Position numbers and translations under genes: made by a program. 64,000 bases of DNA from assembly GCA_039000515.1 (NCBI GenBank), contig JBCFYV010002255.1, positions 23,867,963 through 23,931,962 on the forward strand, given 5' to 3'. The DNA comes from Timema cristinae (lineage: Eukaryota > Arthropoda > Insecta > Phasmatodea > Timematidae). Shown one piece after another: positions 1 to 63,310 of this stretch (the first letter of the stretch is position 1; each line of letters starts with the position of its first letter). The notes under the pieces were generated by a model. The model did no database searches, was not told the origin of the DNA, and was given only the letters and a program-made list of their open reading frames with translations.

Positions 1-1306
1 TCCCAGATTTAGCAAACTACATACTTCACTGTCTGTGACAGATTTGATGTGTTTGTGAAGAAGTGCTATAAACTTTAAATTGACATTTAGGCCATCCATT
101 GACACTTCTATCAACTTAAGAGAGTGGAAGAGGAGAAATACCATCCAGAAAATGTTTCAGTAACTCTTCAGCGGTGCTCCTATCGAAAAACACACTGTTT
201 AAGTAACGACTGATGACTTTATGATTTTCCTTGTCCCAGAATCTTATTACAATGTCCATTTGTCCTCTTTGAATAACTTTATTCAACGCTTCATCAAAAC
301 AAATTACAAAGTTGTTACATGATTTTAGGCGGTCCAGTAAATTGTTATGAAAGAATGGAGCCAAGCCATGCATAATGAAGTATGCAGCCTTGTCTCCACC
401 AAGGGTAAAGGCATTGGCAATGGAAAACTTGGGAAACATCAACTGAAAAATTGTACTTAAATTATTGCACGAATTGAAAGACATTTTTTTGTAAACAACT
501 TGCATAGCCCAAATTACTTCCGTCTTAGTTATATCATCTTTTATAACAAAAGTGTTATGGTTTCTTCGAGGCACAACACTAATTTCACTTTTGGCAACAG
601 CTTCCTTCTGCGGCTGTACGATTTCCGATGAAACAGAAAAACTCTTCGAGTAACCAGCTGAATCACCACTAGGTAGAATGTCTTTGTGTGCCAGAGATTC
701 TGTTGAAAGAGGGGAGCTTGATGAACCTGAATCACTTGGACTTTTTTTGAGAAAAAAGTCAACAGAGAGTGTTGATTTGTCAAAGTCTCAAGAGTTTTGA
801 TATGAGTTGGTCCTTATGCATGGGAAGCTAATGCTTGCTTTCCCATATTACTTAGGTTTATAAGTTTTTTGCACACTTTACAAAATGCCTGCAACTTATT
901 ACTTTCAACGCCACTGATCCAGTATGAGAATTCATGAAAATGCTCTGGGCTTAGCCAGAGCTGGTTAAAAACAGGTTTTTTGTTAGACATTGTAGTGTAG
1001 CCGAATCAGTCCTAATTCACTGTATCCAACAATAACGATGCCAAACCTTGAACAAGAACCAAAACAATGGATCACTAAAGTTAAAAGAATTGGCATGTGC
1101 AGGCCAGGAGATTTCTGTGTCCACCTTCTGAAATAAAATGCTACCAAAACTTGTGTTACAGAATGTTTGAGCATGGTAAGTGCCCCTCAGCTTTCTTCAT
1201 TGGGGCAGTGGCTTATGATGCAGTAAATACGAAAAATATATATATATTTTTTCTAAGTGTGACATGAATTGTCATTTCCCTGACTTTCCAGACCGTAGGA
1301 ACTCTG
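1..1306 (-). pseudogene. hAT transposon copy 1, truncated by window edge, broken transposase
   Basis: The sequence matches 24589-25944 closely, so this is a second copy of the element at 22690. The end inverted repeat (GTAGGAACTCTG) stops at 1306. The transposase reads on the minus strand from MSNKK near 990. It has an in-frame TAA inside the BED-finger region (near 815) where the other copy has Lys, and a frame change in the homopolymer near 750. An open stretch remains at 116-574. The window begins inside the coding part, so the left half is not visible. It was probably non-functional before being cut off. Confidence 0.85.
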
Positions 1307-2640
1307 AATTAGGAAATAATGATAGTGAAACAAAATAGTAATAATAATGATAATTATTACAATGATGATGTTCATTATCATCAAAAGATGACTGTCTTCA
1401 ATCTAAAAATAAAATATATTAAAAAAACAATCTGTGAAACATCATAACAAAATATATTTTCTACCCTCGTGTCGTATTACCTGTTTGGGTTAAAAAAAAA
1501 TCCCTCTTTCAGATGTTTTTTGGGTTTCTTTGATTTATATTGACTTGCACAAAGGTAGTAAAATATTGTTGTCTTCCTCTTTTGAATTTGCTTTTGTTTG
1601 TTTCTTATTTTCTCAAAAGAAGAGTCACTTTCTTACCATTTTTTGTCCGGATCTTCTAGCGTAGTTTGCCACTAATAGCTTGTAAGATTGAACTTCTTCT
1701 TAAGCTTGTGATTCTTGTTTTTCTAACAGGTTCTTTTTTTTTTTTTTGCATTGCCTCTTTAGTTTCCTTTGATTTCTTTTCCAAAACTTTCCTATATGCT
1801 TGATACTATTCACTTTGGTTTTTTTCCTTTATTTTCTTGCTCATTTCTTCCGTTCAGCCTCAATTCTCTTCTTTGAGTCCAACCAAGTACAACTTATGGG
1901 CCCCATGTCCTTTCTTGAATAAATTTTTTGTAAATGATAATGTTTGCACTGATGGTTGTAATGTTTAAGACCATCTTTGTTAGAGTGTATGCCTCTGATG
2001 GATGCCTCAGAGAGATAGGACATGTAGCCAGTAAAAATAGTTTGATGTTTGTCAGAATCCTCGCTCAATATCAGTATTTCTATGGGGTAGCACAAGGTTA
2101 GCTTTAACAAGCCTTTTAATTTAGACTATTCTAGTTGGAAATAGTTCATTATAACACTACCTCCAAAAATAATTGTATAACCATTGAATTTCAAATATAT
2201 TGTACAAGCGTTCGAGCATAAATCATATTTATCAAAACCGCGTGAGACATTATAAGATATTTTGTTTTGCTAACTTACCAGTAAAAAGGAAGATCCACAC
2301 TTAAACCTCTACAAACCAAACAGTTTCTTTCTCCTGGAGGTCAAAAAGTAGGACAAGAATGAGCTCTGCAAATAGGTTAGCATTAGTCACTTTCAGTCAG
2401 TGTTTGCAATAAAGAACCATCTGCAAGTTGTCAGATACCATTCTTCCAACCAAGGATGCCCTATACTTCTTCCCCTCTCATCATTTCCACACACTAATAA
2501 AGATATATAACTTTTGACCTTGGATACGCAATTGTTTTCTGGTGAACTGCAAGCCTAGAATTCTCAGCACATGTGCAGTGTCAGTACAGAACGTATATTT
2601 CTGAAAGCCGAGTTGTGTGGTTTATAGCAAGGGAAATGTG
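1307..2640. other. AT-rich 3' flank, nothing recognised
   Basis: There are short (AAT)n tracts near 1340 and homopolymer T runs at 1730-1750. The minus-strand ORF at 1841-2110 has no recognisable domain and low complexity. I see no exon with both splice signals and a conserved motif. Confidence 0.5.
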
Positions 2641-3500
2641 CAGGCAGGTGAAGCTACTGAGCATAAGTCACATGATACGGTAAGACTCGCATCTTCCTGC
2701 GCAAACTAAACTAGTGACTGTCTGCTAGCTACATTAACATGCAAAACATTTTTTCCCCCCCCAACTATGGGTAGATATAAAAAAAACTATTCTGTGGACT
2801 TTATGCTGAAAGTGATCATTTTCACTGAACAGCATGTTAACCAAAGAAAGTTTGTTGTGCCTCATTGTTCAGTCGGCCCTTGTATCTTTCCTCCACACCT
2901 GCACAGACTGCGCCATCCATCCTCTCTACTGCCTGGACCACTCCACAGTCCATGTTCTCTAAGCCGTCCATAGCAAGTTCCCCACTGTACTCAGTGCCCA
3001 TGAGAACTCCTCTTTCTATTGGCTCGCTTGGCAGCCACTATCGCTCATGTTTACCCGCCCCAATGAGAAGCTCCCTTTCCTTCCATTGGAAAAGGCCAGG
3101 CAGCAGTGGACGGTATTTAAAACGGTGGTTCCTCGGTCATAGGGCAGTTGGAGATTGGCTACCCAACCCGGGTGTGCCACTTGTTTGAAAAAACTATTAA
3201 AATGTCTTATGTTATGAAGGAGCAATATTGTTTTAACCCCCTCTCTTCCCACCATCACCCTACCTACCACCGCGACACGTTGCCGGGACAATGACCCTAG
3301 CTCCCACCGCAATTCACGCTGCCGTGACCAGCATCCTACCACCCCACCACAACTCACGTTTCCGAGATATCCTTCTGCTCCATTGCGACTCACATTGCCG
3401 GGACATCCTTCTGTTCCACCACGACTAACGTTGCTGGAACACTTTCGCTGACCTTTTCCCTACCCTTACCCACACGTGTCTGAACACAACGTCACCACAA
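2640..3500 (+). repeat. GC-rich LTR-like patch with CCAAT and TATA boxes and degenerate 36 bp tandem repeats
   Basis: Base composition shifts sharply to C-rich and CpG-containing compared with both sides. Several CCAAT-type boxes (ATTGGCT at 3018, CAATGAGAAG at 3061, CCATTGGAAAA at 3083) precede TATTTAAA at about 3114. From about 3268 to 3440 there are roughly five imperfect units of about 36 bp containing ACTCACGTTGCCGGGACA-like cores. At its 5' edge, 2767-2850 reads MGRYKKNYSVDFMLKVIIF, resembling the N-terminal DNA-binding region of pogo-type transposases. A solo LTR or other promoter-bearing element is possible; no flanking duplication was found. Confidence 0.4.
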
Positions 3501-3540
3501 CATCAACCTGTTACCCCCAAATCCGCAGCAAGGGATAACA

Positions 3541-6500
3541 AGTTTAGTAATAAATAATTATTAAGTAATACATTTTTTTAAAGCTTCACATAATGGTTGC
3601 ACCCCACTTTTCACTCAAAAAATTAGGTATAAAATATGAGACGATTAAGAGCTGAAATATGATAGTTTAAAATGTATTTTTAATCTGTATTTAAAAATCA
3701 GCAAACAATATTTGTAAATTCCAATTACTTTTTAAGCTTTCTCCAGCTTCTTCTCGTTCCACAAAATTAATGGATTTTTTAAAATATTTTCTAGGATTTG
3801 TAATAGTCTATATGTGTATACAATGCTTACTTAACTAACACATGACTACAGCTACTAATGCTACTAGAAAATTAAACTACATAGCTACATAACATAAAAT
3901 GAAGATTATGTGATAAATGATCACTTTTATAAAAAAATAAAAAAATACTCTTATGTACATACTTTCTAAGAACTACGTACACAAAACTAAAACTTTTGTA
4001 CTGTAAACATTTTAAGACCATTCACACAGAAAGATAAATAAACAAGAAACTTTACTCACTTATTGTCTCATACATTTGGACAACTCTTTGTATTTATGCT
4101 TATAAAAGACATTACACTAAAAACAAAACAAAACTAAACAGTGGATGGCAACATTTATTACATAATTTCCATCACTGACAATGAACTTAGAAATACTTGA
4201 TGGTTATTTACATTTAACTTTTAGAAGAACTCTGCGAGTCCTTGAATGTTGAGCATGATTTTGAGCCGTAAATTATAGTTTGTTCTCAAACTCGACAGTT
4301 TTTTAGGCTCGTAAATTCAAGTTTGTTGTTGAAGACTATTTCTGTGCTTTAGTGTGCGTTTAGTGGTGGACGATTCATTATTTAGTCTTCACTTTAATTG
4401 TCTGTATGTTGTTTGTGAACGTGCAGTTGGAATCTGGTCCTTTTATTTAAAAAATATTAACACTATTTAATATCAAATATGTCTTTAGTTTATTTAAAAT
4501 AAGTCTGATTTTCATTTCAGGTCTAAAAAAAATTATTCCATTATAATATTTTTAATTAAATAATGCAGTTTTAAAGGTATATATTTATTAAATATAGGTT
4601 CAGCTCAACTAGATACTCTGGAGTTTTCCGAGAACCGCAAACCACAACCGTCTAGAAAAGGTGTTAAAATTTATACCAGAGCTTTGCGATTGTAGTTAGA
4701 TTTATGGGTGTATTTCTTTTAAACATATTTCCACCCCCTTAAATTAAGATGGTAATAATCATAATAATTAAAAACAAAACAAACCGTTTGTTTTCCAATC
4801 ATCTTTATGGATTAATTCTGTGGTTCAGTTCTTAATAGCTCCGCTCGTCCACATTTTCTTAAATTAAGTTGTGAAATGATTTCTACATTTTAAACTACAA
4901 GTTGTGAAGTTAAGTTGTCATAACATCAAATTGTATTTTTTTCTGAATCAGTTTCCTAAACATATGCAAATAAGTACATTTAATGTTAATGTATTAAAAC
5001 CTAATATTTGTGTATTTTTTGTATAGGAAAAGAGAAATGGAGAAAGATTTCTCTAACCACTAGGAATGAGCAAAGGTGACTTTTTAAATGTGAAACGAAG
5101 TCGAAGCAAGCTTCACAGTGAGAAAAGTCAAAGATTAGGTTTTTGTTCTTGTTGCATAACACTTTTAATTTTTAAATTAAACCTATCAAGGTTCAAATAA
5201 AGGTTTGGAGAAATGAACAAAATGAGCCATTTTATCTTTTATATCTGATTCTGTCTATGCTTCCATTATAGATGCCATTTAATCACTATTTGGTGTTAAA
5301 ATAATGAGTAGTAGCTGTTTTAAAATGATTTTCTGTGGAGATATCTCATAATAAGCAAGATATTTCAAATCTGTTTGTAATCTATGATGGTATTTTTCTT
5401 ATTTCTTAACATTTAGAAGATGTGAAGATTACTGTGGGTGTCAAAGTTGAAGCGAAGGAGATTCAGCCTTTGACGTCAACATTTCGAAGCGTTGTTATCC
5501 CCAGCAATCAAACTATTTCTGTTCATTGGCTGTGATGGGAGATATGAGATTTCATAACATTAAAATTAAGTATTGTTTGTCCCTCAAGTCTTATTTAATT
5601 TTCACTCACACTCACACACATACACACAGAGTTTAGGTTAGTAGTTATATACCATTAATAAAGAATAAAAATAAATAACACTATTTAGACATAGTTCAGT
5701 TCAATGAATATATGGCTGTTTAGTTCTAACAATGAGGTAATAAGGTGAAAATAAATGGGCATTTTTTAATTAACACGGTAAACTATAGTTTCCAGAACAT
5801 GTCTGAAAATACAAGGCTTTGTTTTGGTTCCATTAGCCAATTTTTGAGAAGCACATGTATTCCAAATAATAATAATAATATGATAATAAAAAAAAGCAGC
5901 TATGAATGTAATATTGGTCAATAATTGCACATTAGATTTTCCTGGGAAATATATTTATATTGTATGCATGTGGCCCTACATAGCACCATAGTCAATCTAA
6001 AAATGTACTTTATTTGGTGAACATTCTTAGCGAATACTAATAAGAAAGAAACCCATAAAACTATAATAAAACACACAAAGAAGTCAAAAGTTGAGTTTTT
6101 GAATAAAATATGGTTTGATCACTATAAATATTTACACACAGGTTACATTAAGTTTATCAGTCTCGAATGATTCATTTTTCTTCATTTAACAAAAATGCAC
6201 CTAAATTTGACAGCAGCAAATTTACCTAAAAACACTAAATTAAATTAAAGATTATTTTCTATAACTTTACATACCAGTTAACAGTTTTATTGTAACTTTG
6301 TTTTTAGCATATTAACTTAAGAGAAATAAGATGACAAACACACTATCCAAATTTATAACATTATAAATGTACATTGATTAGAATCCAAACCGCTAATCTG
6401 TTTCCATATATTTTCCCCAAATGTCTGTAAATAGTTTGAACTCAGATACTAGACAAATTACACACAAAAAAAAAAAAAGTTTCTTGACACAACCAGCTCA

Positions 6501-7811
6501 AGATTCTGCAGAAGCACACATATACCAAATCAAACAAATATGGTACCTATCTACTAACTAGTGGAAAATATCCATTGCTCCACAGATCTACTAAACCATA
6601 AAGCATTTTATAATCTAACACAAACTCTTAGGTGTCAAATACAGTAAAAATATCTGTGTTAGGAATTCCATTTGTTCCATTTGAAAAATAAAAGATTAAT
6701 TTTCAAAAGTTGCTGTCTTGCAATAATTTAATCTCTAACGAATAAAAAGCGCTGGAATAGCTGTGAGTTAAAAAAAAAAAGAAAAAAAAAAAGAAAGATT
6801 ACATAAATAAACCCTGATTTCATTACCAAGAGCCTTAACCAGATTTATTTTCATGTTCCATACACCAAACCCTATGATATGAAAGGCCATAAGTTGTGCA
6901 ATTGTAACTTTTGGAAGCCAAAACTTTCAAAACAAACAATTTATTTTTAATTAGTCTTTTCTTTTGAGCATTTTTACATTACATTCACATTAAGAGTTTT
7001 AAGCATAAAGGAGTATGTATGACTTGGTGTATGGGTGTTGTCGAAGCGAAGGGAGTATGCAAGGATAGAGAAGTGTGGAAAAAGTTAGTGAGGATGGATT
7101 AAGTACGGAGTTGTCATTTTTGAACTATATGCATTGTTTTTTGCCTACCTTTAAGGGAACAGAGTGATGTATGCACGTATGTGTGAAATATTAAATTAAA
7201 AGTGAATGAAGTCCATTAAACTAAAGAGGGTTAATTTATTGCTGAATTTTGGGAACATCCACATTTCAATTTTTTTTCTCTTGAAGTTCGAGAGCCCACA
7301 TAGGCCTAATATCTTCACATATCCAAAACAAACAGTTGATAAATGTTTTAGTGCATAAATATTGGTAAATCTGACTTAGCAGTTAAATATGACCGAAAGA
7401 ATATGGCTTGGTTATTGAAAATGCTTGACATTTTTCTGTTCTAATAGACATTTAGAAACAGTATGGACGGGATAGGATGAGCCTCTACTTGATTATCAAT
7501 ATCATGAAATAGTTCTATCTCCCTAGTTTGTCACAATCTCGAACACTCAACACTATGACAACTCCACACATGTACGACTTCCACACTCCATTCAACATGA
7601 AAAATACATGTTTACAATACATGTAAAGAATAGCAAATTCAAGACAATTTAAATTTTTTCAAAAGGTTTCCCGATGCAACACAATATTACAGTCATCATT
7701 AAAAAAAAGAGAAGAGCAATAAATCACTTGTTTATGAAAACATCTTACATAATAACATCCTAGAAACATATGTTTCTCTTATTAGTTGTGAATTGATGAA
7801 ATGCTGTTTCT
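3541..7811. other. AT-rich stretch downstream of the PIWI gene
   Basis: No coding exon, SINE or inverted terminal repeat was recognised. It holds A/T homopolymers (6466-6480, 6768-6795) and a short CA-rich run (5605-5630). The last several hundred bases (about 7000-7811) are likely to include the PIWI 3' UTR, because the stop codon is at 7812-7814 on the minus strand. Confidence 0.5.
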
Positions 7812-58403
<50,592 letters not shown>

Positions 58404-59109
58404 CTGATAAAAATAGAAGGAACATGGTAGTTGAGGGTCTAGGTTGCATAGCACATATATTAAAATCATCCTTAATAAATAGTCAAAAAAAGTCGATATA
58501 GCAAAGTTTTTCAAACTGGGCTCTGCCACAATTATCTCAGGTTTCATGAGACAATTTAAAAAATATTCTATGTTTGTTTTTCACACTATAAAATAGTATT
58601 AGAAGTTAGGATTGCCAATTTTTTTTTAAATTTGAATAAAGTATATCTACCAGTGACACTGAATTGTCACCAAAAGAAAAAGAACATCTTATAAAAATGT
58701 TAGCAAATTATACTTTAAAAACAAAATTTCCCTGGGAAACAAATTACAAAATTTTGGATACAAATTTCCATGGAATAATCTGGGATTGAAGAATAAGTTT
58801 TGAAATTTGTTATGTGTTTTGCAACAACATTCATTAGCAGGCAAATTTTTTCACTGTACTTTCTATAACTTGATTGAATTTAGAAACAGGCCAAATATAA
58901 AAGATCATCTGCACTTACAAGTGACAGCCATAACTCAAAAGTATTGAAGCACTTTGGGATCAAAATCTAGCCCACCTGAGCCACTGATAAATATATAACA
59001 ATTTAAATTTTTCATTTTGCAAGTGAAACTTTTTGCACAAATAAGTGCATATGAAATGTATTATTTCCTAAAAGACTGGTAAAATTTAACTGTCGCTATT
59101 GAATGTTAA

Positions 59110-59335
59110 TGATATTAGTGTGGCTGGACTACCGATCACAGGGAAATAAGGGGATTTAGTCCGGTTAGGTGTAATGAAAGTAGTTTTCCCTAAATAGTTT
59201 TCCACTATCCCTACTCTCCCCCTACACAAATGAAGGTACAATTCCTCTAAATTGAAGCTTCTTATTTTTTAACACGTCAGAGTAATCAGTACAGAGGTGT
59301 ATAACCAGTATGGGTAATAAGACATGGTAATAAAT
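59110..59335 (+). mobile_element. SINE family B, worn copy
   Basis: Core TTTTCCCTAAATAGTTTTCC, then CCCCTACACAAATGAAGG and tail GTGTATAACCAGTATGGGTA with ATAAGACATGG. The head is degenerate. The stretch 58404-59109 above exon 1 holds no recognised exon; the missing PIWI start exon was looked for there without success. Confidence 0.65.
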
Positions 59336-59779
59336 TTCCATTTCCTTTATTATGGTGCTGGCCAAAAGTCGTAAGACCTATAACAGGACAGCACCGAAAA
59401 GTACACAATTACGTTAAAACACGTATAATAACAAACTGAACAATAATTGCTAAATAACGATACATACTGATGAAAAATTACAAAAAATAGGCCATATTAT
59501 TGATAAATGATCAAAATAATAGATAAATAGCTTTAGATTAATAAAAGCATAAGTATTAAGAAAACAGTAATAATAAGCACACAAATAAATCAGAATAATA
59601 TACATTTAAATATTTGAGAAAAAACCTCTACAGGATAAATAAGTGATAAGGGAGATCCTTAACTAATTCTCTGAGTTTGATTTTTCTTTCATGGTACAAG
59701 TCAAATTCAACAAATCTGGAATTAGCGCTGTAGATACAACGGCCTATAGGGCTCAAACCTTTTAAAAGTTCATATTCTT

Positions 59780-60070
59780 AAAATTGAGAAATCACACCGG
59801 AACACGGGAACCGAACCCAGGACCTTTGGCTTAGTATGCCAATGCTCTAACCACTGAGCTAGCCAGGATTCATCCCGTGCCCAGGGTCATTCTTCACTCA
59901 TATTTTAAGGCAGAGTCTATGATGTACGTGCAGAAATCGTCGGCTACAAATGTGTGATTTTATTAAAATCACGAGCTATCAGATACAGTTTTGATTCCCG
60001 TGTCCAGGTGTCATTTTTCAATTTTCAGAATATGATATCTAGATGGAGTAATCCTCACTAAAAGCATAAA
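59780..60070. mobile_element. Foldback family C copy with deleted right arm
   Basis: The left arm holds a tRNA-like region on the minus strand (plus-strand GGAACCGAACCCAGGACC and CTAACCACTGAGCTAGCCAG). The middle TTATTAAAATCACGAGCTATC is as in the 30.6 kb copy. The right arm then starts abruptly at TTTTGATTCCCGTGTCCAGG, so its A-box half is missing. Confidence 0.65.
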
Positions 60071-60109
60071 TAATAGCTTTGGCTATTTGATTCTTTTAAG
60101 AGTTGTTGA

Positions 60110-60735
60110 GAGAAAATAACTTTGGATTATACTAGACCCGAGAAGAAACATATACATACATTATCAAAGGCAAATTTACGATAAACTTTGCTATTGAAAT
60201 TATTAAAAACAAAAAGGGCATCACAATAAAGTCTACACGAGAAGAAAGTTTGGAGCCCTAAGAGGTTTCCAATTCTGTCATAATCATAATAAATCTGACT
60301 TAGTAAGGAAGGTATTGAAGCACAAAGCAACAAATTTTCTTTTGAACGTTTTCCACCTGAGAGAGTTAATTAAGGTAGTGGAATTCCAAGCAACATTAGC
60401 ATATTCTAGCTTATATCTAACCAGGGCATAGAACAGACATAAAAAAAACAGTCAACATTATTAAATGATAATGTAATAAATTTAATAAGTCCAAGTAATT
60501 CAATGATTGGGATAGTATATGGTCAACACAGTGGAAATATACTTTATTGTCAAGAACCCTTAGACATTTATAAAAAAAAAGGGGAGTGAAACATGTTAAC
60601 ACTAACCAATTTATAAGTAAAAAGGATAAAATTAGTTTGTCTAGTGGACTTCTTTTTTATAAATTTTGTCTTAGATTTGTTAATAGTAATAGCCATTTCC
60701 ATTTTCAAAGACCATTGTAAAACACCATTTATATT
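60110..60735 (-). pseudogene. Non-LTR retrotransposon RT C-terminal remnant
   Basis: Minus-strand pieces in shifting frames: NGVLQWSLKMEMAITINKSK with TKFIKK (the W-x-x-x-x-x-M-x-(I/L)-N-x-x-KTK block after the RT core), a YKLEYANVAWNS-like stretch, then LQTFFSCRLYCDALFVFNNF (L-x-x-RR-x-x-x-D-L-x-x-(L/V)-(Y/F)-K). Heavily mutated. Confidence 0.65.
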
Positions 60736-60738
60736 CCA

Positions 60739-60848
60739 TTCACGGTAGGAATTACTCTCTGAAAGGTCTTTTTTCCTACCAATATCCTACTATATAATAT
60801 ATTTATGGTAGGGAAAAAGGCCTTTCAGAAGTCAATTCCTACCGTGAA
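60739..60848. mobile_element. Hairpin MITE, about 110 bp
   Basis: The arms TTCACGGTAGGAATTACTCT... (60739-60780) and ...CAATTCCTACCGTGAA (60806-60848) pair over about 42 bp with few mismatches; the loop is TA-rich. No clear duplication. It lies between two opposed RT remnants. Confidence 0.65.
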
Positions 60849-60944
60849 CAGACATTATGTCATTTTTTAAGTCCATACAATCTGCAGTTAATTTGGTCAT
60901 TTTATGTAATTTTACATCATCCACAAAGATGGAATCCAAGGTTT

Positions 60945-61210
60945 ATTGTTAGTAAAGGCTGTGCCAACATTTTTCAGTCCATTGTTAGCCCATATCTTTA
61001 ACAATAGCCTGTTAAATGAAACTTTTTCCCTTCAATTGAAACACACAATGTTGTAATACCTTTTATAAAAATGGGGCAAAAACCAGTGTCGGTAATTATA
61101 GACCTATTTCTCAATTTAATATTTTCTCTAAAGTATTAGAGAAAATAATACATGACCATACTTTCCACCACATAAGGAATAAACTCTTAGAAAAATATGG
61201 CTTTACCTGG
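60945..61210 (+). pseudogene. Non-LTR RT core remnant
   Basis: SPLLAHIFNNSLLNETF, then VVIPFIKMG, a shift, and VGNYRPISQFNIFSKVLEKI with IHDHTFHHIRNKLLEKYGFT. N-YRPIS and SK-(V/I)-LEKI-I are diagnostic of LINE reverse transcriptase blocks. It stops at LLEKYGFT, where hAT-related sequence begins. Confidence 0.8.
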
Positions 61211-62885
61211 TAAGCCTCATACAATAGCGAAGGAACTAATACTACCAGGTGCAAAAGCTATGTGTGGAATTACGGTATTTGAGTCAGCTGTTAAGCAAAT
61301 AAACACGATTACACTCTCAAATGACACAGTCAAAAGAAAAATTGACAACATATCTTGAAGTGTTGCAGAACAGTTGATATTAAAACTTACTCAAGGCATA
61401 TTTTCCTCACAACAACTTGATGAAAATACAAATGTAACATAAAAAAGCATATTTATTGGCTTTCGTTTGTTTTGAGCATGGAGGAATATAAAGAGGTTCT
61501 CTAAACAACATATGAGGCTGTATTTAACACATTCAATAGATTCACTGTAAAATATAATCCCAAGTAGGAAAAGTGGGTCAAGCTTAGTAAGGACAGAGCC
61601 TGTGCGACGTCGGGTCAGAAAACAGGCCTCATTAACAGAGTCAAAGCTATTGCACCGAATGTCAAGTGGATTCACTGTTTCATACATAGAGAAGTTTTGG
61701 TAGTTTTTTTTTTAAAAAAAAAGCCCTAAGAACAAAAATCAACAATCAACGATGTTATTAAAATTGTCAATTCCATAAAGGCAGGTCCTCTTAATTCATG
61801 CATCTTCTCAGTCCTGTGGCTGTGTGGAGAAATTAGTAGTGAGCACAAACAACTTTTCTTACATACAGAAAGAAGTGCAATGGATATTTGGAGGTAAAGT
61901 TTTCTGACTTTTTTTTTTACTGTGTGACAAGCTGCAGATATTTCTATTTGACAAACAAACTGAACATTCCTTGTTAAGTGAGAGAATGAGTGATTTTGTT
62001 TGGCTGTATAAAGTGCCTTACTTGGGAAATATTTTTCTCTTCTCATAAGGACTCAACTTGAGCCTACAAGGGAAAATCATTGACGTTTTCCAAGTTGAAA
62101 ATAAAGTTGTGAAGCTACTATAAGAAAATTGCAACTTTTAGCCACACGAGTGAAAAAGAAGTCCTAAACTTCATTTCCAGTGCTTCAACAGTTCATTGAC
62201 TTCTGATGAAGATATCTATGAGGAAGTCCAGAAGATAATTATAAATAACATTTGGGAAAATTATCGGAAACTTTACAAGAGTACTTTTATGTCCTTAATG
62301 CTGGAAAAAATTGGATCCTAAGTCCTTTTAAAGGGCAGAGATTGGTGAAATGACAAACCTCACCGACAATGAACAAGGACAGCTAGTGTATTATTATTAT
62401 AATTATTATTATTATGATTATTAGCAACCGCGTCTTGCTACCCAATTGGGTTATACACAGGCTAAGCTAATATGTAATGATAGGGTGATTGTGAGATGCA
62501 ATGGAGGACCTACAATTAAACGTGGAATCCAAACCACGGTGGAGGCCTGGCATTCCCCACAGAGAGCTAGTGTAGCTATCATGTGAGTTCTTGGAAAAAC
62601 GTTTTAAAGACTCTCAACTCTTTGACTTTTGATTGTGTATGCAAGGTGATCACAAATAACTTTCAAAAAAAGCACTGAAACATTTGATACCGTTTCCAAC
62701 AACTTATTTGTGTGAGCAAGCCTTTTCTGCTTTCTGAGGTATAGAAAATGTTAAAAAAAAAATTGTCAGTGTGGAATCAGACTTAGAGTTGTTAGTCACT
62801 AAATATGCTCTAGATTTAAATGATATTTTAAAGTCACACAAGTAGTTCCATTCCTCGCAGGCGTCAACCAATGAAATATTTTGAT
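61205..62885 (+). pseudogene. ZBED5/FAM200-like hAT transposase remnant, split by a SINE
   Basis: KPHTIAKELILPGAKAM, then AVKQINTITLSNDTVKRKID (SNDTVKRRI is a hallmark) and a QLDE-(N/T)-T block. Later come NDVIKIVNSIKAGPLNSCIF and SSEHKQLFLHTE, NLSLQGKIIDVFQVENKVV, and after the SINE LKHLIPFPTTYLCEQAFSAF with SDLELL. This is the order of the domesticated ZBED5/GTF2IRD2-type hAT proteins. Stops, shifts and deletions are frequent. Confidence 0.82.
62401..62564 (-). mobile_element. SINE family A, 5'-truncated, inside the hAT pseudogene
   Basis: AGCTAGTGTA at 62391-62400 and 62565-62574. Starts with (ATT)n and the shared tail (plus-strand GCGTCTTGCTACCCAATTGG) and ends at GGCATTCCCCAC, without the head, at nearly the same position as the truncated copy at 47.7 kb. 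Confidence 0.88.
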
Positions 62886-62917
62886 TGATTGATTAAATAC
62901 CTAATAATCTTACTTAT

Positions 62918-63166
62918 ACTTAGCACCGCGTCTTACTACCCATTCGGGTTATAAGCTAAAGTAGCCTACTAATTAAGCTAACGAGTTAGGAATTAAGTTG
63001 AGTATAGAGAAAGTGAGATCGCATTTGTGTGGAGGTAGAGTTGAAAACCATTTAGGAAAAACCACCCCCAGTTCACCCGAGCGAGATTCGAACCTTGATC
63101 TCCTGTCCTCAGCAGTCTAGCTTATTACTAAACTAGCCTGTTAGCCAACTACACCACCGAGGCGGG
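62918..63166 (-). mobile_element. SINE family B, full-length copy
   Basis: Plus-strand TTAGCACCGCGTCTTACTAC (tail), AAAACCATTTAGGAAAAACC (core), GAGATTCGAACCTTGATC (B box) and CTACACCACCGAGGCGGG (head). A clean duplication was not found. Confidence 0.85.
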
Positions 63167-63310
63167 TGTACCTGATGATCAATAAATTAAGTAAAATGCC
63201 TTCTATCAGAATACTCACATGCACTTTGTATGAAAATAACTCTTCACTAAAATTTAATGTACTAATCCATTCAGAATTAAAATTTAATTCAGTTTTAATT
63301 AACTTTTAAA

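Noticed and set aside
3016..3393. Minus-strand 125-codon ORF in the GC-rich patch
   Set aside because: Open because of GC-rich composition and tandem repeats; no recognisable domain.
4225..4320. CTCTGCGAGTCCTTGAATG at about 4229, similar to the N1 terminus
   Set aside because: Similarity is short and does not continue into the N1 body; may be chance or a very old copy.
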